Source of the DNA: Acidobacteriota bacterium
GTDB lineage: Bacteria; Acidobacteriota; Terriglobia; Bryobacterales; Bryobacteraceae
Length of the DNA stretch: 64,000 nt
Direction of reading: 5' to 3'
Assembly: GCA_026394075.1 (NCBI GenBank)
Contig: JAPKYX010000216.1
Location: 23,934 to 87,933, forward strand
A program made the position numbers and the translations under genes. This document shows positions 42,358 through 50,284 of this stretch, piece by piece (positions within the stretch are counted from its first letter, which is position 1; each line of letters begins with the position of its first letter). The notes beneath the pieces are model-generated. The model was not told the DNA's origin. It did no database searches and was given only the letters and a program-made list of their open reading frames with translations.

Positions 42358-44372
42358 GACTTCAGACTCAGCTGTGGTGCTTGATCGTCGCGGGACTCGG
42401 GTGTTTTGCCCAAGCCACGGGTGAAAAGCCCGCCGACCCGCCGAAGCCTGAGGCGCCCGCCGCCGCACCCGCCAGTGAAGCCAAGCCGGCAGCCGCGGCT
42501 GATTCTCCGGTGCCGGACAGGGAAGCCTGGCTTACCGGGTCGATCGATTTTGGATACCGCTGGCGGACCGACATTGCGGGCAATCCCAACGTCTACCGCA
42601 GCATCGTCAACCTGGGTTCCGGCCCCAAGCTGCTGGGCACGGACTTCAAGATCACTGATCCCAAGCGCCGGCTCTTCGATACGCTCGAAACCCGGGCCTA
42701 TAGCTGGGGTGGTGAACCTTATCAGACGCTGCAGGTGAACATCCGCAAGCAACGCGTCTACGACCTGAACGGCGCCTATCGCGACTTTGCCTATTTCAAC
42801 AACCTGCCCTCGTTCGCCAATCCGTTGCTCTCTCGCGGCATCTACCAAAGCCAGCGGGCGTTTGACCTGCGGCGCAAGCTGAGCTCGTTTCAGCTGGACT
42901 TGCGGCCTGGTTCGCGGTTCATCCCCTATGTCGCCTTTGAGCGCGCCTCCGGCTTCGGCAACGGCGTGACCACGCTGGTGAGCGATGCCAACGAGTATGC
43001 CGTGCCGACGCGCCTCGACGAGGTGATGAACAACTTCCGGGCCGGTGGCCGCTTTGAGTTCCGGCGCTTCCACGCCACGCTCGAACAGGGCGGCACCACT
43101 TTTGACGACCGGCAGAACGTCTTCGAGAGCCAGCTGAACTCCGGCAACCGGACGTCGTCATACCTGGGCCAGACCCTGGCGTTGCGGAACCTGCTGGCCA
43201 CCTACGGCGTGAACGGCAGCACGTACTACAGCAAGGCGCTGTTCTCGGCTTCAGCGGCCTCGTGGCTGGATCTCTACGGCCAATACCTCTACAGCCGGCC
43301 CGACAGCACGCTCAGCTTCAGCCAGGACGTCACCGGCAACAACGTCTTGAACAGCCAGTTGCTGTTCTACACGCAGCAGCAGTATCTGGTCTCCTCGTTC
43401 GCGCGTTTGCCGCATACCGCTGGCAGCTTCGGCGCGGAGCTACGGCCCTTCTCCCGCTTGCGGCTGGTGACCAGTTGGCTGACCGATCGCGTCAGCGTGA
43501 CCGGCTCGGCTCGAACAGGCCAGCGCCTGACCACGGCTGGCGGAGTGACGGCGTTGAACGCGGCCGTCACCAGCGGCCTGGCGAACAACTACAGCCAGTT
43601 CGAGGTGATGGCGCTCTATGACATCACTCGCAAGATCAACCTGCGCGGCGGCTACCGGCGGGTCTGGTCCGACGCGCGACAGTACGTGCTGCCGCAGAGC
43701 GGGCTGCCCGGCACCGATGCCAGCTATCTCCGCCGCCATGTGGCCTTGGGCGGGGCGACGTGGCGGCCGTTCTCGAAGCTCTCCCTGAACGCCGATGCCG
43801 AGGTGGCGCGAAGCGGACAGGCCTACTTCCGGACCAGCCTCTACGACTACCAGCGCCTGAGTGCCCGGGTCCGCTATCAGTTGCTGAAGGAACTGAACCT
43901 GTCGGGCGATTTCTGGTGGTTGAACAACCAGAACCCAACGCCGGCCTCCGGTTGGGACTTCAACGGCCAGCGGCTGACGGCGGCCTTACTGTGGACGCCC
44001 AAGAGCGGCAAGTGGGTCAGCTTCCAGGGTGACTACACGCGTGCCACGCTGCGGTCGGATATCAGCTTCCTGGTGCCGCAACAGTTTACCCGGGAATGGT
44101 CGCGCTACCGGGACAATGCCCACATCATTTCGGCATTGGCTGAGTTCAACCTGCCCCACAAAACCAAGCTGGCGGCTGGCGGCTCAGTGTTTCTGTCCGC
44201 CGGAAGCCGGCCCACCAATTTCTATCAACCCCGCGGCCGGCTCTCCGTGCCGCTCTATCGTGGCTTGGCCTGGATTTCGGAGTGGCGCTATGACGGCTAT
44301 GGGGAGCCGTTGTATCAGTACGAGGGTTTCCGCACGCACCTGATCACCACCGGGCTGCGCGTGACGAGATAG
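42354..44372 (+). CDS. mtrB: MtrB/PioB family outer-membrane beta-barrel
   Basis: A 672-residue protein: signal peptide (LWCLIVAGLGCFAQA), an Ala/Pro/Lys-rich linker to about residue 55, then continuous amphipathic strands to a C-terminal strand (FRTHLITTGLRVTR). Features such as GSIDFGYRWR, VRYQLLKELNLSGDFWW and FNLPHKTKLAAGGSVF match the 26-strand MtrB/PioB porins that sheath MtrA. The mature protein has no cysteine, so the N-terminal CXXC motif of Shewanella MtrB is absent. It is coupled to mtrA by a 4-bp overlap. Assignment leans partly on synteny, since barrel sequences diverge quickly. Confidence 0.87.
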   Translation: MRLQTQLWCLIVAGLGCFAQATGEKPADPPKPEAPAAAPASEAKPAAAADSPVPDREAWLTGSIDFGYRWRTDIAGNPNVYRSIVNLGSGPKLLGTDFKITDPKRRLFDTLETRAYSWGGEPYQTLQVNIRKQRVYDLNGAYRDFAYFNNLPSFANPLLSRGIYQSQRAFDLRRKLSSFQLDLRPGSRFIPYVAFERASGFGNGVTTLVSDANEYAVPTRLDEVMNNFRAGGRFEFRRFHATLEQGGTTFDDRQNVFESQLNSGNRTSSYLGQTLALRNLLATYGVNGSTYYSKALFSASAASWLDLYGQYLYSRPDSTLSFSQDVTGNNVLNSQLLFYTQQQYLVSSFARLPHTAGSFGAELRPFSRLRLVTSWLTDRVSVTGSARTGQRLTTAGGVTALNAAVTSGLANNYSQFEVMALYDITRKINLRGGYRRVWSDARQYVLPQSGLPGTDASYLRRHVALGGATWRPFSKLSLNADAEVARSGQAYFRTSLYDYQRLSARVRYQLLKELNLSGDFWWLNNQNPTPASGWDFNGQRLTAALLWTPKSGKWVSFQGDYTRATLRSDISFLVPQQFTREWSRYRDNAHIISALAEFNLPHKTKLAAGGSVFLSAGSRPTNFYQPRGRLSVPLYRGLAWISEWRYDGYGEPLYQYEGFRTHLITTGLRVTR

Positions 44373-44383
44373 GAGTCTGACTT

Positions 44384-45493
44384 ATGCGCCAAGTGATTGC
44401 CACCTGCCTGATTGCCGCTGGTTCCCTGTGGGCTCAAGCGCCGCGGACGCCCCTTTCCGGCAGTGCCGCGCGTGGTGCGCTGTTCTTTGAGCGCAATGCC
44501 TGCTCCAAGTGCCATAGCGTGAATGCCGCCGGGGGCCAGACGGCCCCGGACCTGGGCACCGGCATGGCGCGCGGCTATACGCCGGCCCGATTGGCGGCCA
44601 CCCTCTGGAATCACGCGCCGGTGATGTGGAGTGCGATGGCGGACCAGTCCATGGGCTTCCCCCGCGTGAACGAATCCGACGCCGCCGATCTGTTTGCGTA
44701 CCTCGTGCTGGCCCGCTACTTTGAACGTCCCGGCGACGCTGGTCGGGGCAAGGCGGCTTTTGCTGCCCGGCAGTGTCAGGAGTGCCACGGCATCACCGAA
44801 GCGTCGTTCCCGGGGGCCAAGCCGGTGAAGGATTGGACTTCCCTGGGTAGCCCGGTGGGGCTGGTGGAAGCGATGTGGAACCATGCCGGCCAGATGAAGG
44901 ACGCCTTTGCCAGCCGGGAGCTGAAGTGGGCGGCGTTGACCTCCGCTGAACTGACCGACATGCAGGTCTACCTACGCAATCTGCCCGCCACCCGGAACGC
45001 GGCCAAGCGCGAGATGATCGCGGCCGGTTCCACGGGGCAGAGTGTGTTTGAAAGCAAAGGCTGCGCCAAATGCCACACCGGCGCGTTAGACCTGGCACCA
45101 CGCCTGCATGGCAAGACCCTGACCGACGTGTCCGTCGCCATGTGGAACCACGCACCGCAGATGGCCGGGGCCGCGATTCGGTTTGAGCCCGGCGAGATGT
45201 CTGACCTGCTGAGCTACCTGTGGGCGCAACGCTTTTTCGACGAGCCCGGCGATGCCTCCAGCGGTGAACGCGTCGTGGCCCAGCGTGGTTGCCGCGCCTG
45301 TCACGGCAATGCCGAAAGCGGCGCACCACCCTTTTCTGCGTTTCGCGGACGCGCCACCTCCATCCGCATTGTCTCCGCCCTGTGGAGCCATGGCCCCACT
45401 ATGCTGGACCAGATGACCAAGCGCGGCGTGCCGTGGCCCCGCATCTCGACCCGCGAGATGGTGGATCTGATCGCCTACATCAATCGGGAGTAG
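44384..45493 (+). CDS. Tetrahaem cytochrome c made of four tandem modules
   Basis: A 369-residue exported protein with a signal peptide (VIATCLIAAGSLWAQA). It comprises four class I-like cytochrome modules of roughly 85 residues, each with a CXXCH (CSKCH at 40, then CQECH, CAKCH, CRACH) and a downstream W-N/S-H-A/G-x-x-M motif (LWNHAPVM, MWNHAGQM, MWNHAPQM, LWSHGPTM) that probably supplies the axial Met. The repetition indicates internal duplication. It starts 11 bp after mtrB and is the last gene of the cluster. A periplasmic electron hub or a second donor to MtrA is likely; I know no characterised equivalent. Confidence 0.87.
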   Translation: MRQVIATCLIAAGSLWAQAPRTPLSGSAARGALFFERNACSKCHSVNAAGGQTAPDLGTGMARGYTPARLAATLWNHAPVMWSAMADQSMGFPRVNESDAADLFAYLVLARYFERPGDAGRGKAAFAARQCQECHGITEASFPGAKPVKDWTSLGSPVGLVEAMWNHAGQMKDAFASRELKWAALTSAELTDMQVYLRNLPATRNAAKREMIAAGSTGQSVFESKGCAKCHTGALDLAPRLHGKTLTDVSVAMWNHAPQMAGAAIRFEPGEMSDLLSYLWAQRFFDEPGDASSGERVVAQRGCRACHGNAESGAPPFSAFRGRATSIRIVSALWSHGPTMLDQMTKRGVPWPRISTREMVDLIAYINRE

Positions 45494-45630
45494 CTCCCGC
45501 GATCCCTCTACGCTCACCAGCCTGCCGTCTTCCGGCGGTCGCGTGGTGGATAGTACTTCGTCGAGCCATTACCCGCATTGGGGTGTAGCGCTCGCAAAAA
45601 CGAAATCTTCCCGTCCGTGATCGCTGACAA

Positions 45631-45659
45631 TTGTCTAAGGCCATTTTCTTTTATATAGT
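45631..45659 (+). promoter_or_regulatory. Sigma70-like promoter with long leader
   Basis: TTGTCT (45631-45636), a 17-base AT-rich spacer, and TATAGT (45654-45659, 5 of 6). The surrounding stretch is distinctly AT-rich for this genome. It would create a leader of about 355 nt for the TonB-dependent receptor gene. Confidence 0.5.
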
Positions 45660-45950
45660 TACCGGGCGCCCGCTTTGGCGGCACACAGAGCTGGGAAGCC
45701 AGTAAAGTACTGGGTTTTGAAGGGCTGGCACTCGAGGCGCTCTGGTTGTCTTGAGAACTGGCGGTGATGGTCATAGGGGCAATCGCGAGCAACTACCGCT
45801 CTAGTTCGGAAGTCGCACAGCCGGACGGAAGATTGGCCGGGCGATACGGTCAACTGATAGATGAATAAAGAGATGGCCGTGGCCGGTGGCCGTGATCCGG
45901 CAGCGTCGCAGCCCACGGCATCCCCTCCGTTGGCAGGTTACCGGAACATA

Positions 45951-45985
45951 AACGTCAGACGTTGATATTCCTGACACTAAAGTGT
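45951..45985 (+). promoter_or_regulatory. Two palindromes near the receptor start
   Basis: AACGT-CAG-ACGTT (45951-45963) and ACACT-AA-AGTGT (45974-45985) are perfect inverted repeats 38-72 bases before ATG 46023. They could be operator half-site pairs or small hairpins. Confidence 0.35.
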
Positions 45986-46022
45986 AGCGGGATTGAAGCC
46001 TTGGCTCGCTAAGGTAAAACTC

Positions 46023-49000
46023 ATGAAAAGTTTTCTTGCTTTGATGGCCATGACGGCTGCGCTGTGGGCGCAGACGGATTCGGCGTCGCTACGAGTACTG
46101 GTGGCAGATCAGTCGCAGGCGTCGGTTGCCGGCGCGAAGGTGAGTTTGGTGAGCGCGTCCACGGGACTGCGCCTGGCGGCGGAGACTTCCGCGGATGGCT
46201 ATGCCGTGTTTAGCCCGATTTTGCGTGGCGTGTACCAGGTGGAAGTGGCTCAGAGCGGCTTCAAGAGCGTGAAGTTGACCGACGTGCAGATCAACGTGGA
46301 TGAACGCCGTCTGCTGCGGGTGAAGCTGGAAGTCTCCAGCGTCAGTGAAACGGTGGAAGTGACGGCGAATGCGGCTTCGATTCAGACCGAGCAGGGTTCA
46401 TTGGGCCAGGTGATCAGCGGGCGGACGGCGGTGGAGTTGCCGCTGGCGGGACGCCGGTATACGGAGCTGGCGCTGTTGGCTCCGGGCGTTGCGGCGAGCA
46501 CGCTGAACCCGACCACGCGCGGGCCCGGCTGGTTTGTGGCAAACGGAAACTACCACACCCAGAACAACTTTCTGTTGGACGGTGTGGACAACAACCAGGG
46601 CACCCAGAACGCCCAGGCTTTGAGCGCCCAGGTGGTGCAGCCGAATCCGGATGCGATCGCGGAATTCAAGGTTCAGACCAATTCGTTCTCGGCCGAGTTT
46701 GGCCGCAGTGCGGGCGCGGTGGTGAATGTGTCGATCAAGAGCGGCACCAACCAGACGCACGGCACGGGCTACTATTTCAATCGCGACTCCGCCTTGGCGG
46801 CTCGCGGCTGGACCAACAACCTGAACAACATTCCGAAGAACAATCTCAAGTGGCAGCAGTATGGCGGCACCGTGGGCGGGCCGATCCAGAAGAACAAGGC
46901 GTTCTACTTTGGGGCTTATGAAGGCTTTGCCCAGCGGTTTGCGGACAGCGGCCAATCGACAGTACCGACCCTAGGGCAGCGGACTGGGGAGTTTGGTGCG
47001 CTGAACATCGTGGATCCATCTACCGCGGCGCCGTTCCCCGGCAATCGGATTCCGGCGGCGCGTTTCGATACGCTGGCCAAGAAGGTGATTGACCTCTATC
47101 CGGAACCGAACGCTCCCGGAGCCTTCCAGAATGGGCGTCCGACGCTGAACTACAACCTGCAGCGCGATGGCAAGGAAGACACCCACAAGTTTGATACGCG
47201 GGCCGATTACAACCTGAATGACAAGAATCAGCTGATGGCGCGGTACAGCTTTCTGCGGCAGAAGTTCTACCGGGATGCCATCTTTCCGGGGCTGGCGGAT
47301 GGCGTCGGCAACCAGGGTTCGCAGTTCAACGAGAACCGCAGTTTGGCCGCGGCGTGGACCAGCATCGTCTCACCGCGCATCGTGAATACTCTGCGGTACG
47401 GCAACAACTACACGTTTGCCGAGTTTGCGCACGCGACGGCGAACGAGACGAAGGCGGATGCGTTTGGCTTCCGCGGCTTCCCGGCCGAGATGTTGCAAGT
47501 GGGCGGACTGCCGCTGATCAACCCGACCAACTACAACCAGTTGGGGACGCGCAACTTCCGGCCGCAATTCCAGTCTCCGAAGTTGCACCAGTTGGTGGAA
47601 ACCATGTCGCTGACCGCCGGCAAGCACTTTGTGCGGGCGGGTTTTGAGATGCGTTTGAAGGCGAACGATTTCGTCGATGTGACGCGGCGTAGCCCAGCGT
47701 ATAACTTCCAGGGCCGGTTCACCAACGACGCGATGAGCGATCTGTTGTTGGGCTTTCCGGAAAGCGTGCAGTTGAACACCGTGCCGGAAGTGAAGCAGCG
47801 GCAGGAGGCCTACAGCTTCTTTTTGCAGGACGATTACAAACTGAGCCGCACCCTGACCCTGAACCTGGGGTTGCGGTATGAATACACGACGCCGTTCTAT
47901 GGAAGCGGCAAGAACAAGAACATCAACTTCAATCCGGCCACCGGCGCACTGGTGTTTGCCAGTGACGACGACAAGTATCTGACCACCCCGGACAAGAACA
48001 ACTTCGGCCCGCGTATCGGCTTTGCCTGGCAGGCGATGCCGGAGAAGCTGGTGATCCGTGGCGGCTATGGCCTGTTCTACAACACCGAGGACATCTATGG
48101 GTCCGAGGCCAATCTGCCGCTGAACCCGCCACAGCTGATTCAGCCGACGCTGTTGCGTGTGGGCACGGGCCCGGCCCCGGTCCGCTTGAGCGATCCTCTG
48201 CCCAACGGAGTCCTGTCGAACTTCGACAGCCGCACGATTGGCCTGCGCACTCGGGAGCAGGATCAGCGTTCCGGCCGCATCCAGCAATTCAACCTGGCCG
48301 TGCAGTACCGTGTGAGCAAGTCCAGCACGTTTGAAGTGGCCTATGCCGGCAACCGCGGCGTGAATCTGTTTGGGCTGTATGAGCGCAACCAGACGAACTT
48401 TGGCGTGGACGGCTCAGTGGCCGCCAACCGCCCGTTCCCGCAATGGCAGGGTATCCAGACCGGCGCCAGCCGCGGGAAGAGTTGGTACAACTCCTTGCAG
48501 TCGAAGTTTGAACACAGCTTCAGCAAAGGGCTCTACGCGTTGGCCAGCTTTACGTGGGCCAGTGCGATTGATCAGGTGGGTACGTGGGATGCTGGTGCGT
48601 CACCGCAGATCCGCGATCGCTTTGATCTGGAGAATGGCCGGATGACGCAGACGCCCCGTTTGCAGTACACGACGGCGGTGACGTATGCGCTGCCTTGGGG
48701 CCAGAGCCTGCGCGGACCGGCGAAGTTCGTGTTGGGTGGCTGGCGCAGTTCGGTCATCGTGAACTGGCGTACCGGTCTGCCGATCAACGTGGGCCTGAAC
48801 GGCAATGGGATCGACCCGGCGACGGGACGGGCGTATGTGTTCCTAAATCGCAATGGCGGCGGCCTGCGGCCAGACCGCGTGGCGGAAGCCAACACCGGCA
48901 TCGACCCGAAGACGGACCGGTTGCGGTTCCTGAATCCGGCGTCGTATCGGGTGCAGGCGTTGAACACGCCCGGGAATGCGGCACGAAACACCGCCTACGG

Positions 49001-49211
49001 ACCGCGGTTCTTCAATGCGGACTTCAATCTGTCGAAGCAGTTCGATATCACGGAGCGCCAGTCGGTGGACATTCGCTGGGAGGCGTTCAACCTGTTCAAC
49101 ACGGTGAACTTCAACAACCCGGCGACGGGCGTTGGTGGGACCAACTTCGGCTGGATCACGTCAGCGCGTGATCCGCGCATCATGCAGATGGCTATCCGGT
49201 ACCGGTTCTAA
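46023..49211 (+). CDS. TonB-dependent receptor, Oar-like, with carboxypeptidase-regulatory domain
   Basis: A 1062-residue outer-membrane protein. Signal peptide ends at ALWAQ; residues 22-110 form a carboxypeptidase-regulatory-like beta-sandwich (LRVLVADQSQASVAGAKVSL, VYQVEVAQSGFKSVKL). The plug domain follows (VEVTANAASIQTEQ, NNFLLDGVDNNQGTQ, FKVQTNSFSAEFGRSAGAVVNV), then a large barrel ending FGWITSARDPRIMQMAIRYRF with an aromatic last residue for Bam recognition. These Oar-type receptors are highly expanded in Solibacter-type Acidobacteria and probably import oligosaccharides or peptides. ATG 46023 is chosen because it gives the signal peptide. A strong terminator follows. Confidence 0.92.
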   Translation: MKSFLALMAMTAALWAQTDSASLRVLVADQSQASVAGAKVSLVSASTGLRLAAETSADGYAVFSPILRGVYQVEVAQSGFKSVKLTDVQINVDERRLLRVKLEVSSVSETVEVTANAASIQTEQGSLGQVISGRTAVELPLAGRRYTELALLAPGVAASTLNPTTRGPGWFVANGNYHTQNNFLLDGVDNNQGTQNAQALSAQVVQPNPDAIAEFKVQTNSFSAEFGRSAGAVVNVSIKSGTNQTHGTGYYFNRDSALAARGWTNNLNNIPKNNLKWQQYGGTVGGPIQKNKAFYFGAYEGFAQRFADSGQSTVPTLGQRTGEFGALNIVDPSTAAPFPGNRIPAARFDTLAKKVIDLYPEPNAPGAFQNGRPTLNYNLQRDGKEDTHKFDTRADYNLNDKNQLMARYSFLRQKFYRDAIFPGLADGVGNQGSQFNENRSLAAAWTSIVSPRIVNTLRYGNNYTFAEFAHATANETKADAFGFRGFPAEMLQVGGLPLINPTNYNQLGTRNFRPQFQSPKLHQLVETMSLTAGKHFVRAGFEMRLKANDFVDVTRRSPAYNFQGRFTNDAMSDLLLGFPESVQLNTVPEVKQRQEAYSFFLQDDYKLSRTLTLNLGLRYEYTTPFYGSGKNKNINFNPATGALVFASDDDKYLTTPDKNNFGPRIGFAWQAMPEKLVIRGGYGLFYNTEDIYGSEANLPLNPPQLIQPTLLRVGTGPAPVRLSDPLPNGVLSNFDSRTIGLRTREQDQRSGRIQQFNLAVQYRVSKSSTFEVAYAGNRGVNLFGLYERNQTNFGVDGSVAANRPFPQWQGIQTGASRGKSWYNSLQSKFEHSFSKGLYALASFTWASAIDQVGTWDAGASPQIRDRFDLENGRMTQTPRLQYTTAVTYALPWGQSLRGPAKFVLGGWRSSVIVNWRTGLPINVGLNGNGIDPATGRAYVFLNRNGGGLRPDRVAEANTGIDPKTDRLRFLNPASYRVQALNTPGNAARNTAYGPRFFNADFNLSKQFDITERQSVDIRWEAFNLFNTVNFNNPATGVGGTNFGWITSARDPRIMQMAIRYRF

Positions 49212-49237
49212 AGACTCCGGTCCTTTGCTGGCACAGT

Positions 49238-49275
49238 CGAGCCTCCCTTCCATGGGGAGGCTCGATTTGTTTTTT
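49238..49275 (+). terminator. Strong rho-independent terminator of the receptor gene
   Basis: CGAGCCTCCC (49238-49247) and GGGAGGCTCG (49255-49264) form a perfect ten-base stem with a seven-base loop, followed by ATTTGTTTTTT. Confidence 0.9.
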
Positions 49276-49338
49276 GGGGGTAATTGAGAGAGACGATTGC
49301 CGATGGAGCTTCGCCCGACACCATGGGTTGGCGTTCAG

Positions 49339-50238
49339 TTAAGCCTTGCGCAGGACGACGCGCTCGACGATGGCTTTGGCTTCCAGGACATGCTTCACTT
49401 CGGCAGCAAATTGCTCGTCAGCTGAGCGCTTGACGCCTTCGAGACGCCGGGGCGTCACTTCAATGCCCCAGTAGCCGGAGTACTTGCCGTCGAGGGCCGT
49501 GCGGACCAGCTTCTCGCAATCGAAGGCCGGGTCCAGCTCGGCTCCCCAGGTGCCTTTCACCGAAAGGCCGCGGGCGAAAGGGAGCGTCTGGCGGACATTG
49601 GCGTAGCGGTCGTCACCCTTGTTCCAGTTGCCCAGGTCGCACAGCAGGCCGAACTGGGGGTGGTTGACCTTCTTCACCAAGGCGGTCAACACAGCCGGGT
49701 CGGACGAAGCGGAGCCATGGTTCTCGACGATCAGGTTGAGGTTGCTGCCCTTAGCGTAGTCCAGGATGGCGTGCATCGACTCGGCCGCGCGGTCCACCAG
49801 CGAAGGGTCCTGCTTCCAATCGGCCGCGCCGCCGTAGACGTTGACGCGCACGGACAAGCAGCCCAGGTAGTGGGCGGCGTCAATCCACTTGCGGTGGGCG
49901 ATCTGCGACAGCTTGCGTTCGGCCGCGTCGGGGGCAGCGGTGGAGCCTTCGCGATCGACCATCAGAATTGTCGAGCGCACGCCCGAGTCCGAGCAGGACT
50001 GCTTCAGCTTCTTCAGGTAGTCGAGCGTGGGGTTCTCAAAGAACTGGTTGACGTGCTCCAGCGCATCGATCTGCAACTTCTGCCGGAGAATGCCGGGCAG
50101 TTCCAGCAGCTTCCATTTGCCTTGGAAGAAGCTGCCGCTGAACGACCAGGCGGCCAGCGAGACGGCCTGCGGGCCATTGTTGGGGGCGGCCGCCAAAGCC
50201 AGCGGCGAAGCGAGAACGGTGCGTCGGGAAAGCAGCAT
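49339..50238 (-). CDS. Exported sugar phosphate isomerase/epimerase-like TIM-barrel protein
   Basis: A 299-residue protein with a Tat-like leader (LSRRTVLASPLALAAAPN) and a xylose-isomerase-like TIM barrel (AP_endonuc_2 fold). Barrel markers are QIAHRKWIDAAHYLGCLSVRVN, LNLIVENHGSASSDPAVL near residue 180 (Glu metal ligand), FGLLCDLGNWN near 215 and YWGIEVTPRR near 265 (Glu). Such exported proteins are frequent in Acidobacteria and probably act on sugars; reaction unknown. ATG 50238 is the start that yields the twin-arginine signal. It is 46 bp downstream of the ABC-F gene. Confidence 0.82.
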   Translation of the reverse strand: MLLSRRTVLASPLALAAAPNNGPQAVSLAAWSFSGSFFQGKWKLLELPGILRQKLQIDALEHVNQFFENPTLDYLKKLKQSCSDSGVRSTILMVDREGSTAAPDAAERKLSQIAHRKWIDAAHYLGCLSVRVNVYGGAADWKQDPSLVDRAAESMHAILDYAKGSNLNLIVENHGSASSDPAVLTALVKKVNHPQFGLLCDLGNWNKGDDRYANVRQTLPFARGLSVKGTWGAELDPAFDCEKLVRTALDGKYSGYWGIEVTPRRLEGVKRSADEQFAAEVKHVLEAKAIVERVVLRKA

Positions 50239-50284
50239 TGTTCCTGTAGTCGAGCATATGCCGCGCAACAGTGTCAACGGCGCT

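Larger units (their letters stand above)
45494..46022 (+). other. 529-bp non-coding region upstream of the TonB-dependent receptor
   Basis: No credible coding frame. It holds an AT-rich promoter-like sequence (45631-45659), then about 360 nt of potential 5' leader with small hairpins such as GAGC/GCTC around 45790-45803, and two short palindromes near the gene (45951-45963 and 45974-45985). No match to a known riboswitch was recognised. Confidence 0.6.

Noticed and set aside
41997..43073. A 358-codon minus-strand frame over the mtrA/mtrB junction
   Set aside because: Antisense to two coupled genes with strong family signatures; no domain of its own.
45780..45900. Possible GEMM (cyclic dinucleotide) riboswitch
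   Set aside because: Only loose resemblance in one half; the conserved core and the tetraloop-receptor pairing could not be traced, so it is listed only as an unassigned leader.
45514..45916. Small minus-strand frames of 85-92 codons upstream of the TonB-dependent receptor
   Set aside because: No ribosome binding site, no recognisable domain, and they span the promoter-like sequence; considered spurious.
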